This document shows, one piece after another, positions 59,501-61,947 of a stretch of 64,000 nucleotides of DNA. The translations under genes were made by a program, and so were the position numbers. The stretch covers positions 54,748,347 through 54,812,346 of the forward strand of contig NC_052507.1 of the NCBI RefSeq assembly GCF_014356525.2, given 5' to 3'. Below the pieces are notes generated by a model that worked only from the letters and a program-made list of their open reading frames with translations, was not told the origin of the DNA and ran no database searches. Each line of letters opens with the position of its first letter. Positions within the stretch are counted from its first letter, which is position 1. The stretch comes from Nilaparvata lugens (taxonomy: Eukaryota; Arthropoda; Insecta; Hemiptera; Delphacidae).

Positions 59501-60137
59501 GTTCTCTCATAACAGACAAGGATAGCAAACCAATTTTCATCAGGGGCTGACTTTAGAGCGTGATTCTCATCCCATTAGTGAGTCCGATCCCATCACTATC
59601 TCTATTTTTGTGTTAACTACTCTCCACTCTTCAAATCACACATAATTCATATTTCATGGTATACTTTCATGATAAGTTTCACTCCAAATGGATGCAAATA
59701 ACAACTTTCCTTTCCTCTAGTATTGCTAATGTGATCTAGTATAATTATGATGGCATAATATATACTATATTATTTTCTTTGATATTTGTAATTGATTATA
59801 CTGATGCAGAACTGTTAAATAATTATTTATATCTCAAGTTTGATTTAATTTTATATTGTCAATTTTTGTAAATGTTACCATAGGTAACAGCCTTGTAACA
59901 ATTATCAATAAATATATCTATCTATCTTTTCTTATCTTATAATTCCTTCATTTATTTAATAAATATATATTTTCTTTTAATAATACTTTCAGTGTAATTT
60001 TTACTATATACAATCACTTACCTTTATCACTTTTTTTCAAACGTTTCTCTTCGATATCATCCTTCTCTTTATCAACTGCTCTCTCTATTTTGTGTTGGAG
60101 AATATCTTTTCCTCTGTCATCCATTTCGTTTTCATAT
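17469..60137 (-). CDS. Usp8: Ubiquitin carboxyl-terminal hydrolase 8 (UBPY), 5' end missing
   Basis: Joined exons from the 5' side: 60137-60022, 58141-57973, 56323-56173, 52593-52443, 51932-51739, 50837-50748, 49738-49578, 47664-47560, 45614-45583, 44923-44838, 43318-43130, 31802-31560, 30412-30308, 27629-27402, 22277-22144, 19081-18887, 17568-17469. Seventeen exons, all phases matching, 815 residues and TAG. Residues 1-39 form a charged coiled coil, 40 to about 180 a rhodanese-like domain, 196-481 a disordered linker with the 14-3-3 motif RSSSFP (409-414), and 482-815 the USP domain with Cys495, His771 and Asn788 as the triad plus two CxxC pairs. Known role: removes ubiquitin from endocytosed receptors and ESCRT-0 on endosomes. 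Human USP8 is 1118 residues; the N-terminal MIT domain is not in the window. Confidence 0.96.
17648..17856. mobile_element. Hairpin MITE with GTTATACC duplication
   Basis: Inverted ends of about 58 bases: AGGACCTCCTATATACT ... AAAATGGCCGCCGTATG against CATGCGGCGGCCATTTTTTT ... GTATATAAGAAGTCCT. Direct repeats GTTATACC lie at 17640-17647 and 17857-17864. Located in the last Usp8 intron. Confidence 0.92.
18018..18137. repeat. Hairpin MITE (GTCGTTTATG family)
   Basis: TATAGGTCGTTTATGTTCC and TTAACTCAAGCCGATTACTG pair with ACTATCGGCTTGAGTTAAC and GGGACATAAAC. Same family as 8219-8638. Confidence 0.8.
18887..19081 (-). CDS. Usp8: Usp8 exon 16: His box
   Basis: The acceptor is GATTTGTAG and the donor GTACAA. 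After [10 protein letters not shown] it carries [20 protein letters not shown] then YC, the USP His box with His771 as general base. GC-rich. A plus-strand reading frame over the same bases is a shadow. Confidence 0.97.
19082..20207. other. Usp8 intron 15, left part
   Basis: AT-rich. An inverted LINE-type tail (TTTATTTATTTATTTATTAG then ATAGAGCGAACAATACAA) starts near 19860. Nothing else recognised. Confidence 0.5.
20225..20500. repeat. Minisatellite, units of about 19-20 bases
   Basis: Degenerate repeats of GAAAACTTGACAAACT, about thirteen copies. A 100-codon minus-strand reading frame across it is a by-product. The same unit occurs at 26236-26262 inside a Helitron. Confidence 0.85.
20514..21767. 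repeat. Usp8 intron 15: tandem and dispersed repeat
   Basis: Two tandem copies of about 119 bases lie at 21355-21590, sharing ATTTGACTACAAGACCTTTG, TCTAGA and CTGCGAATACATAA/CCGCGAATACATAA. A diverged dispersed copy is at 49980-50100. The rest of the interval is AT-rich without recognisable features. Confidence 0.6.
21768..21848. repeat. Short palindromic MITE, family C
   Basis: CTAGTGTCAGCATTCATAAT at one end and GCCAATGCTAATAGTTTGAC then AAGAATCTCACAATAG at the other. More diverged than the other copies. Confidence 0.6.
22144..22277 (-). CDS. Usp8: Usp8 exon 15: second zinc CxxC and KLPP box
   Basis: The acceptor is TTAATTTGCAG and the donor GTACGT. Reads [20 protein letters not shown] then [14 protein letters not shown], containing the second CxxC and the LPP-x-L-x(2)-HLKR motif. 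Ends with AG, completed to Arg by exon 16. Confidence 0.97.
22733..22960 (-). mobile_element. tRNA-derived SINE, copy 2
   Basis: On the minus strand a tRNA-like head reads GTGCTAGATGCTGACTTTGT then CCGGGTTTGAATCCCGGTCC, where GGTTTGAATCC is an RNA polymerase III B box. The body ends in AGACCTGAGCCAACCAGGTC, as in the copy at 12165-12354. Confidence 0.82.
23070..25620 (+). repeat. Unclassified 2.5-kb block with promoter-like start, two tandem arrays and AATAAA
   Basis: The first 120 bases are GC-richer and contain a full CRE palindrome (TGACGTCA at about 23142). At about 24198-24700, units of 130-140 bases start with GATAGCTACCCTTGGCTT. At 24751-25050, seven units of 42-46 bases start TAATGTCGACCAAGGCATTT. 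AATAAA follows near 25600. No protein was recognised. Layout suggests a transcribed element or a long terminal repeat, but ends and target duplication could not be defined. Confidence 0.55.
25621..25720 (+). repeat. Pyrimidine-rich tract
   Basis: About 100 bases of CTT/TTC and CCT units, directly after the 2.5-kb block. Confidence 0.85.
26020..27120 (+). pseudogene. Dead Tc1/mariner-type transposase split by a Helitron
   Basis: N-terminal part (26020-26197): [20 protein letters not shown] then [18 protein letters not shown], a helix-turn-helix region of arthropod transposases. C-terminal part (26873-27120): [13 protein letters not shown] then [19 protein letters not shown] and a stop, the second Asp and the WPPRS-x-D-L-x-PLD block of a DDE/D catalytic domain. 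The middle third and first catalytic Asp are missing, and the Helitron at 26198-26826 lies between the parts. Confidence 0.88.
26198..26826 (-). mobile_element. Non-autonomous Helitron, 629 bp
   Basis: On the minus strand it starts TCTATATAATAAGAGAGAGT and ends GGGTTACCTGCTAG, preceded by A and followed by T. This is the 5'-TC ... CTRR-3' structure inserted between A and T, with no target duplication. A GC-richer run near the 3' end (GCGAAGTACGGG) could form the usual hairpin. No Rep/helicase coding. Confidence 0.88.
27402..27629 (-). CDS. Usp8: Usp8 exon 14: fingers with first zinc CxxC
   Basis: Seventy-six codons in phase 0; acceptor TTTGTTGCAG, donor GTGAGC. Contains [19 protein letters not shown] followed by [12 protein letters not shown], a standard USP block: F-x-G-x(2)-S-x-V-x-CLTC. 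The CxxC is half of the zinc ribbon. Confidence 0.97.
27784..28737. mobile_element. MITE family A, enlarged copy
   Basis: The left interior begins GGCAGTATTTGATTGTCA and TATCCTTTTCTATCATTCAA as in copy 2. The right end is CTGCCATTATAATGTGGACC then TCACTACAG. The left terminal repeat is worn (GAGGTCAAAGGCAG). About 550 extra AT-rich bases lie inside. Confidence 0.75.
28738..30307. other. Usp8 intron 13, remainder
   Basis: AT-rich with scattered short repeats (ACTAGCAATTGCTAGC-type palindromes near 28860) and a purine-rich part near 30120-30260. No gene or defined element seen. Confidence 0.5.
30308..30412 (-). CDS. Usp8: Usp8 exon 13: QQD box
   Basis: Thirty-five codons in phase 0; acceptor TTTTTCAG, donor GTAAGC. 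The sequence [20 protein letters not shown] is the conserved QQDSxEFL segment and the following helix of the USP fingers-palm region. The exon is embedded in intron that carries no other coding sequence. Confidence 0.96.
30690..30892. repeat. Hairpin MITE
   Basis: The left end ACACACGTGTCATGCAGC then CGATCCGACAC pairs with GGATCGGAATGCTGCATGAC then AGGTGT at the right. In the intron between Usp8 exons 12 and 13. Confidence 0.75.
31560..31802 (-). CDS. Usp8: Usp8 exon 12: Cys box
   Basis: The acceptor is TTGTGTGTAG and the donor GTCAGT, 81 codons in phase 0. Begins [18 protein letters not shown], the USP Cys box, with the nucleophile at Cys495, then IVQCLSNT and [13 protein letters not shown], matching the USP8 sequence around its ALWTGQYRY segment. 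A Gly/Pro-rich loop sits between them. Plus-strand frames here are shadows. Confidence 0.97.
32053..32212. mobile_element. Hairpin MITE, family D copy 2
   Basis: AGTTACACACACATCGATTT and TTGGTCGTAC at the left mirror GTTCGTACAAAAATCGATGT and GTATGTAACT at the right. It abuts the 5' end of the LINE at 32214. Confidence 0.9.
32214..33250 (+). mobile_element. 5'-truncated LINE with open reading frame
   Basis: An uninterrupted frame (32222-32989, 255 codons, TAA) encodes the last part of a non-LTR reverse transcriptase: [52 protein letters not shown], then the C-terminal region with [15 protein letters not shown]. An untranslated 3' region, AATAAA and an (ATTT)n tail near 33220-33250 follow. The catalytic YxDD part is lost, so it cannot move by itself. 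The intact frame suggests recent insertion. Confidence 0.92.
33251..33603. mobile_element. MITE family A, one end lost
   Basis: Internal family A landmarks (GTTGCTATCCTTGTCTA, GCAACGCTGTTCTCC) and the right end CATTATAACGTGGACCTCAC then TATAG. The left terminal repeat is missing where the LINE tail abuts. Confidence 0.85.
33722..34072. mobile_element. Hairpin MITE
   Basis: CAACTCACACTTGCACTATT then CAAATCACTCGGCGAC on the left is mirrored by GTCGCACGATTTGAGTAGTG then CAAGTGTGAGTAC on the right. An 83-codon frame inside is not a gene. Confidence 0.85.
34130..34790. mobile_element. Foldback element (CCGCCATCTTGG family), copy 1
   Basis: The left half contains GGTCCGCCATCTTGGAACCG and ATCGATATCTCAAACAGTTT. 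The right half contains the inverted counterparts AAACTGTTTGAGATATCGAT and GGATCCAAATGGCTGACC. Copies occur at 57000-57265 (left half only) and 58745-59410. Confidence 0.8.
34791..36060. other. Large Usp8 intron, no defined element
   Basis: AT-rich sequence with short reading frames that resemble nothing known. I see no repeat with defined ends. Confidence 0.45.
36061..37145. other. Large Usp8 intron with purine-rich patches
   Basis: Purine-rich runs at about 36150-36260 (GAAGAAGACGAAGGAGAAG-like) and 36810-36930 produce short lysine/arginine-rich frames with no homologue I recognise. The rest is AT-rich. Confidence 0.5.
37150..37380. repeat. Tandem duplication, about 110-bp unit
   Basis: Two adjacent copies share GGTTTTCAAAATTCTGAGAC / CGTTTTCAAACCTCTGAAAC, GAGAAAAACTTGAAAAG and GAGGCATATGGAAAGGACAG. 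Confidence 0.8.
38155..38750 (+). repeat. Dispersed repeat with CCGGCTCGAAATCGG block, copy 1
   Basis: TTTTCCGGCTCGAAATCGGT, GAGGCCGTAGGCCGAGGACT and ATGCGAACGCTATTTTTCGC recur in inverted orientation at about 46560-47405. The inner part contains the palindrome CCGGCCTAGGCCGG. Probably a non-autonomous DNA transposon; ends not defined. Confidence 0.7.
38800..39610 (-). mobile_element. LINE 3' fragment
   Basis: On the minus strand part of a reverse transcriptase C-terminus can be read ([20 protein letters not shown] then [14 protein letters not shown]). A 3' region follows, ending with GGGCTTAATGCCTGTAG and a TAAATAAATAA tail near 38810. Confidence 0.7.
39785..39905 (+). mobile_element. LINE/SINE 3' tail
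   Basis: GGAACAATTTTAGGCTATAA, GCCTTGTTGCTTTTGCAATC and ATAAATATAAATAAATAAAA match the tails at 14325-14410 and, inverted, 52205 and 54095. Confidence 0.65.
40130..41475 (-). mobile_element. Non-autonomous Helitron with internal repeats, 1346 bp
   Basis: On the minus strand it starts TCTATATAATATATAAAAGC then GAAATGGCACTCGC and ends GCGAAGCGAGCCTGACGG then CTAG, flanked by A and T. Inside are five copies of a 140-150-bp unit marked by TTTTGGGCGTATCTT (near 40319, 40458, 40608, 41142, 41292) and a (GTGA)n/(GTCA)n run at 41403-41445. No Rep/helicase coding is present. Confidence 0.9.
41476..42270. other. Usp8 intron, LINE-like tail and unremarkable DNA
   Basis: About 41500-41650 resembles 8882-9025 (CTTGTAAACTTGTTCTATAT, TTTTGTATGAATTTTTAATG, AATAAATTT), another dispersed 3' tail. 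A (TGC)n/(TGA)n run follows at 41660-41690. Confidence 0.55.
42274..42408. mobile_element. Near-perfect hairpin MITE
   Basis: GTTTTCACACTTACCGATTG, TCGGCCGACACTC and AATTGTCCTCCTATTGGCT pair with AGCCAATCAGAGGACAATT, GAGTGTCGGCCGACAAT and AGGAAAGTGTGAAAAC. The loop is only about a dozen bases. Confidence 0.92.
42430..42760 (+). repeat. Dispersed repeat also at 46890-47130
   Basis: CCAAATTTCAAGTGTGCTAA then AACAGCTGATCAAA and TTGAACATAATCTTTTAGGT occur in both places. The 3340-3480 stretch is a more distant relative. Confidence 0.65.
43130..43318 (-). CDS. Usp8: Usp8 exon 11: linker before the catalytic domain
   Basis: The acceptor is TGTTGCCCCCAG and the donor GTGAGT, 63 codons in phase 0. 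Begins [12 protein letters not shown] and becomes Pro/Ser-rich ([19 protein letters not shown]). GC-rich with no recognisable domain; ends just before the catalytic core. Confidence 0.87.
43382..44239. mobile_element. MITE family B, long copy
   Basis: Starts TATAGTGAGATTCCCGTTTC and ends TTTGAAACGTGGATACCACT then ACAG. Internal landmarks (GACTCAAGTCATACCAGTAT, ACAGGGATAGCAAACCA) recur at 51336-51709, 56690-56962 and 58225-59575. Begins 64 bases upstream of Usp8 exon 11. Confidence 0.75.
44240..44837. other. Usp8 intron between exons 10 and 11
   Basis: AT-rich; a short purine-rich run (GAAGAAATGGAAGAAATGG) at about 44680-44735. Nothing else seen. Confidence 0.5.
44838..44923 (-). CDS. Usp8: Usp8 exon 10: 14-3-3 binding segment
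   Basis: The acceptor is TTTTTTTCAG and the donor GTGAGT. A Ser-rich run leads to [18 protein letters not shown] fits the mode-1 14-3-3 consensus R-S-x-pS-x-P exactly and sits where human USP8 has RSYSSP, whose phosphoserine is Ser718. Confidence 0.9.
45583..45614 (-). CDS. Usp8: Usp8 exon 9: 32-base micro-exon
   Basis: Acceptor TTTTGTTTCAG and donor GTGAGT bracket only 32 bases, which read [10 protein letters not shown] and one split codon on each side. Both neighbours match only in this frame, and the two alternative frames fail. Confidence 0.78.
46043..46524 (-). pseudogene. LINE reverse transcriptase relic
   Basis: Two minus-strand frames in order: [20 protein letters not shown] with VKFLGVMI, then [20 protein letters not shown] with [12 protein letters not shown]. 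Both are typical of the C-terminal part of LINE reverse transcriptase. A frameshift separates them; an AAATAAATT tail follows near 46085. Confidence 0.8.
46560..47405 (-). repeat. Dispersed repeat with CCGGCTCGAAATCGG block, copy 2
   Basis: Inverted and longer copy of 38155-38750: GTGGCGAAAAATAGCGTTCG, CTCGGCCTACGGCCTCGG and CGATTTCGAGCCGGAAAA. It ends about 150 bases from Usp8 exon 8. Confidence 0.7.
47560..47664 (-). CDS. Usp8: Usp8 exon 8: linker with proline and aromatic residues
   Basis: The acceptor is GTGTTTTTCAG and the donor GTAAGT. The only open frame that fits both neighbours reads [20 protein letters not shown] then [11 protein letters not shown]. It has short Ser-Pro motifs that could be phosphorylated, and no domain was recognised. 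Confidence 0.82.
48063..49341. mobile_element. Non-autonomous DNA transposon with poly-C ends
   Basis: Terminal inverted repeats ACAGTGACGTATCCAG and CTGGCTACGCCACTGT, each followed inward by a run of eight or nine C residues (one strand) near the ends. A 6-base direct repeat ACACAG flanks both sides (48057-48062, 49342-49347). A 94-codon frame at 48301-48585 has no recognisable domain. Confidence 0.88.
49578..49738 (-). CDS. Usp8: Usp8 exon 7: disordered linker
   Basis: The acceptor is TATTTCGCAG and the donor GTACGA, from phase 0 to phase 2. Polar sequence ([17 protein letters not shown], then [13 protein letters not shown]). The spare AG joins G of the next exon to make Arg. Confidence 0.82.
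50447..50712. mobile_element. Hairpin MITE
   Basis: GTGATCACATTGAATGCGAA then AAATGTGCAAGTGCAAGC at the left, and GTGCACTTGCACATTATACT then CATTCGCTGTGACCACACC at the right, are inverted copies. It ends 36 bases from Usp8 exon 6. Confidence 0.82.
50748..50837 (-). CDS. Usp8: Usp8 exon 6: disordered linker
   Basis: Thirty codons, phase 0 on both sides; acceptor TTCTTTTTCAG, donor GTGAGG. Acidic and polar ([16 protein letters not shown]). Supported mainly by frame, splice sites and position. Confidence 0.82.
51336..51709. mobile_element. MITE family B
   Basis: TATAGTGATATTCAAGTTTT at one end, TGACTTTAAGCGTGAATGTC then ACTATGG at the other; interior shares GATCCTGGTACA and AGACAAACATAGCAAAC with family B. 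It ends 30 bases from Usp8 exon 5. Confidence 0.75.
51739..51932 (-). CDS. Usp8: Usp8 exon 5: disordered linker
   Basis: The acceptor is TTGTTTTTAG and the donor GTACAG; phases fit both neighbours. Rich in Thr, Asn, Ser, Pro and Lys (for example [15 protein letters not shown]), with no predicted fold; low conservation is expected for this region. Confidence 0.85.
52443..52593 (-). CDS. Usp8: Usp8 exon 4: end of rhodanese-like domain
   Basis: The acceptor is TTTATTTTCAG and the donor GTGAGT, ending in phase 1. It encodes [20 protein letters not shown] then [10 protein letters not shown], which aligns with LEGGYENWLLCYP in human USP8 and closes the rhodanese fold. Confidence 0.93.
52846..54740. 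mobile_element. Composite foldback element with tandem-repeat core
   Basis: Two arms (52907-53166 and 53557-53816) are inverted copies of about 260 bases: CTGTACAACAATGCATCGTA on the left, TACGATGCATTGTTGTACAG on the right. Between them lie nine 31-32-base tandem units. Further out, CCCGCAGTTCTGTTTAGGG (52880) is matched inverted by CCCTAAACAGAACTGCGGG near 54690. The right flank holds a direct duplication (53870-54060 and 54510-54730) and an inverted LINE tail at 54095-54205. In the Usp8 intron between exons 3 and 4. Confidence 0.82.
53212..53498 (+). repeat. Tandem array, nine 31-32-bp units
   Basis: The unit is TAGCTAAATTTGGACTAGTT then AGTAGGTAAATA. In the first six copies GGTAAATA alternates with GATAAATA, so a 63-bp dimer is the original repeating unit. 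Confidence 0.95.
55726..56097. mobile_element. MITE family A
   Basis: Ends CTATAGTGAGCTCCACGTTA and TTTAACTTGGACCTCACTAT then AG; interior GGAGAACAGCGTTGCCGATT and GATAGACAAGGATAGCAA. It lies 76 bases downstream (transcript sense) of Usp8 exon 3. Confidence 0.92.
56173..56323 (-). CDS. Usp8: Usp8 exon 3: middle of rhodanese-like domain
   Basis: The acceptor is ACTGATTACAG and the donor GTGAGT. It encodes [19 protein letters not shown] then [11 protein letters not shown]. The loop after the strand DLVVIVGD has no Cys, so this is a non-catalytic rhodanese fold, as in other USP8 proteins where it binds partners. A plus-strand reading frame over the same bases is a shadow. Confidence 0.92.
56690..56962. 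mobile_element. MITE family B, short copy
   Basis: Interior TGATAGGACGTCATAGTTGC and TGACAGACAAGGATAGC; right end CCTGAATCTCACTATAG. Left end worn. Confidence 0.7.
57000..57265 (+). repeat. Half copy of the CCGCCATCTTGG foldback family
   Basis: GGTCCGCCATCTTGGATCCG, CCATATTGAATGCAA and CATATCGATATCTCAAACCG match the left half of 34130-34790. Confidence 0.75.
57306..57720 (+). mobile_element. RTE-like LINE 3' fragment
   Basis: Translation gives [38 protein letters not shown], a stop, [16 protein letters not shown], then after a frameshift [15 protein letters not shown]. This is the usual C-terminal signature of RTE-type endonuclease/reverse transcriptases. A (GACA)n run closes it. Confidence 0.85.
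57973..58141 (-). CDS. Usp8: Usp8 exon 2: start of rhodanese-like domain
   Basis: The acceptor is TTGTTCCAG and the donor GTAAGT. The residues SITPSQLMN and [10 protein letters not shown] correspond to the ITAKELY and LIIMDAR segments of the USP8 rhodanese domain. [13 protein letters not shown] follows as the next strand. Confidence 0.9.
58225..59575. mobile_element. Family B MITE with nested foldback element
   Basis: The outer ends carry family B landmarks (GTGCGATTCATGTTAGGAAG and TGATAGGACGGCATCGTTAC; ACAGACAAGGATAGCAAACC and TTTAGAGCGTGATTCTC). Inside, 58745-59410 is a foldback element of the CCGCCAT family with CCTGTTACAAGG at the left and CCTTGTAACAGAG at the right. Confidence 0.7.
59576..60021. 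other. Usp8 intron between visible exons 1 and 2
   Basis: AT-rich; a LINE-like tail AATAAATATATCTATCTATC lies at 59909-59935. Nothing else seen. Confidence 0.5.
60022..60137 (-). CDS. Usp8: Usp8 exon 1 of the visible set: coiled coil
   Basis: The acceptor TTTTTCAAG precedes it, so more 5' exons exist; the donor is GTAAGT. It encodes a highly charged stretch with [19 protein letters not shown], equivalent to the coiled coil between the MIT and rhodanese domains of USP8. It ends in phase 1 (G), completed by AT of the next exon (Asp). Confidence 0.85.
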
Positions 60138-60419
60138 CTTGAAAAACATACACAAATTTTCTTGAGAACTTCAAGTAATAATATTTAAAGAGATGATAAA
60201 GAATTTTAAATTAATTCTGAATATACTATCTATATTCTTTGAGGGTAGTGATATTTGATGACTGATAAAAATTAATTAATAGAGCTGGAAAGTGCTGATC
60301 AGAAAAAAATGTACTTGCTGTTAAAATTATGGAAAATTCTGTTCATGTTCATTATTATAGTAGACATTCAGAAGCATGTGTGGAAAATCTTATGCAAATT
60401 AATCATAATACTAGTGTGC

Positions 60420-60845
60420 CGACAAATGGAGGATATAAGGTGAAGAAATAGGAAAAGAAAAGGAAACAAAGAAGAAAATGGAGAAGAGGAAGAGGAAAAA
60501 GAAGAAGAAAGAGATGAATGATAATGAGGAAGACTAGATGGAGGATGAGGAAAGCAAAAAAGAAGAATGAGAAGGAGGACTGGGAGTAGAAAGGGAAGAA
60601 GTAAGGATAAGAAAAAATAGGAAGGAGGAAGGAGACAGAGAAGAAAACTAATAAGGGAGAGAGGAATAAGAAGAATGAGGTGGAAAGAGAAGGAGGGGGA
60701 AGGAGCAGGAAAAGGAGGAATAGTAAGATGAATAAGAATGTGAAGAAGGAGGAGGTAGATGAAGGAAATGGTGAGTGAAGAGGGGAGGAGGAGGTGGTGG
60801 TGTAGTTGGTGGAAAGAAGTAGGAAAGGAAGAAAAGAGAAGAAGA
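60420..60845 (+). repeat. Purine-rich (GAA/GGA) tract
   Basis: About 420 bases of almost pure A and G, in imperfect GAAGAA, GGAGGA and GAAAAG units, upstream of the first visible Usp8 exon. It is the strand-complement type of the tract at 4585-5045. Confidence 0.9.
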
Positions 60846-60969
60846 AATATTTAATTATTTATTTCATTGGCAATCAAAATATTATGAGAAAGAAAAAGGC
60901 CAGAATACGGAATTGTTTGGGTTTAAAAATTGAAAAAAGATGTACAACTAGAATCATGAAATAACTCAC

Positions 60970-61170
60970 TGATGCCCTATTTCACCAACCTCGGTCAAGG
61001 CATTTGAACATGGTTAAAGTCTATCAGCTGGTCAAGTCAGAAATAATTCGTTCCACCAACACCAGTTACTTTTGACCACGGTCAAACCAATGGTTAAGTT
61101 TGACTGCTGCCGAACAGGCGATCAAATTATTTGAACACGGTCAGAAGACTGGTTTGATCGATTACCTTGC
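60970..61170. repeat. Possible repeat with GGTCAA palindromic motifs
   Basis: CCCTATTTCACCAACCTCGG, GTTCCACCAACACCAG and GACCACGGTCAAACCAATGG look like parts of an inverted-repeat transposon end. Neither boundary could be fixed. Confidence 0.35.
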
Positions 61171-61947
61171 TTGTTTGTGGGTTATGTTTTTGACGCAATG
61201 AAAAATTTTAAAGTTTTTATTGCGATTGATTTAGTTGTAGTAAGTTATTTATTAGGTTCGTTCTCGGAATATTTTAATAAGTAAATTATCATAGTATAGA
61301 AAATAAAGGAGAATTTTGAAAAAGATTTGCTTTAATCTTTCATTACACAGTAGGCTTATGTTATTCAATCCTTACATCAACCTCATCAACCTTACATCAT
61401 CCTCATTAGAATTGGAATGTTCTTTTGTTCATAAAAAAAATTGTCAAAATCGAAGGTGATTTGTAAATCTCTTTATATGAGAGTATTCAATTCATATTTT
61501 AAATATTATTATAAAATTATTATAGATGTGTGACTATAAAAAAACATCTGTGCCAGGGGCGTATACAGGGTGATTCATAATTATGGTAAAATAATTCAAT
61601 ACGTGATAGTAGAGGTGAAAATAAGAAAAAATGTTTCCATAAACGCTTCATTAGCGAGCTATACAGGGTGAAAGATTTCGCCCGGAATTCAGTTCCTCTG
61701 GTGAAATACACCGATGCTGAATTGTTTGGGGACTACTTTTTAAAAAAACGTATGATGGATTCATATGGAAAAATATCTGAAAAATTGAATAAAACTAGTC
61801 TGGAAGCTGTAGTGTGAGTAGTTTTTGAGAAAAAAGTTAAAATATGCAAGAAATCTACGTAGAAAAACACAGACTTCTACGTTTGATGTCCAATAACTTT
61901 TTTTAATGACCAGTAAACAATTTTTTTTAGAAATAAAAATTGTAGAG

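Noticed and set aside
60138..61560. Search for the Usp8 MIT-domain exon
   Set aside because: No minus-strand frame here resembles an MIT domain; the missing 5' exons probably lie beyond the window.
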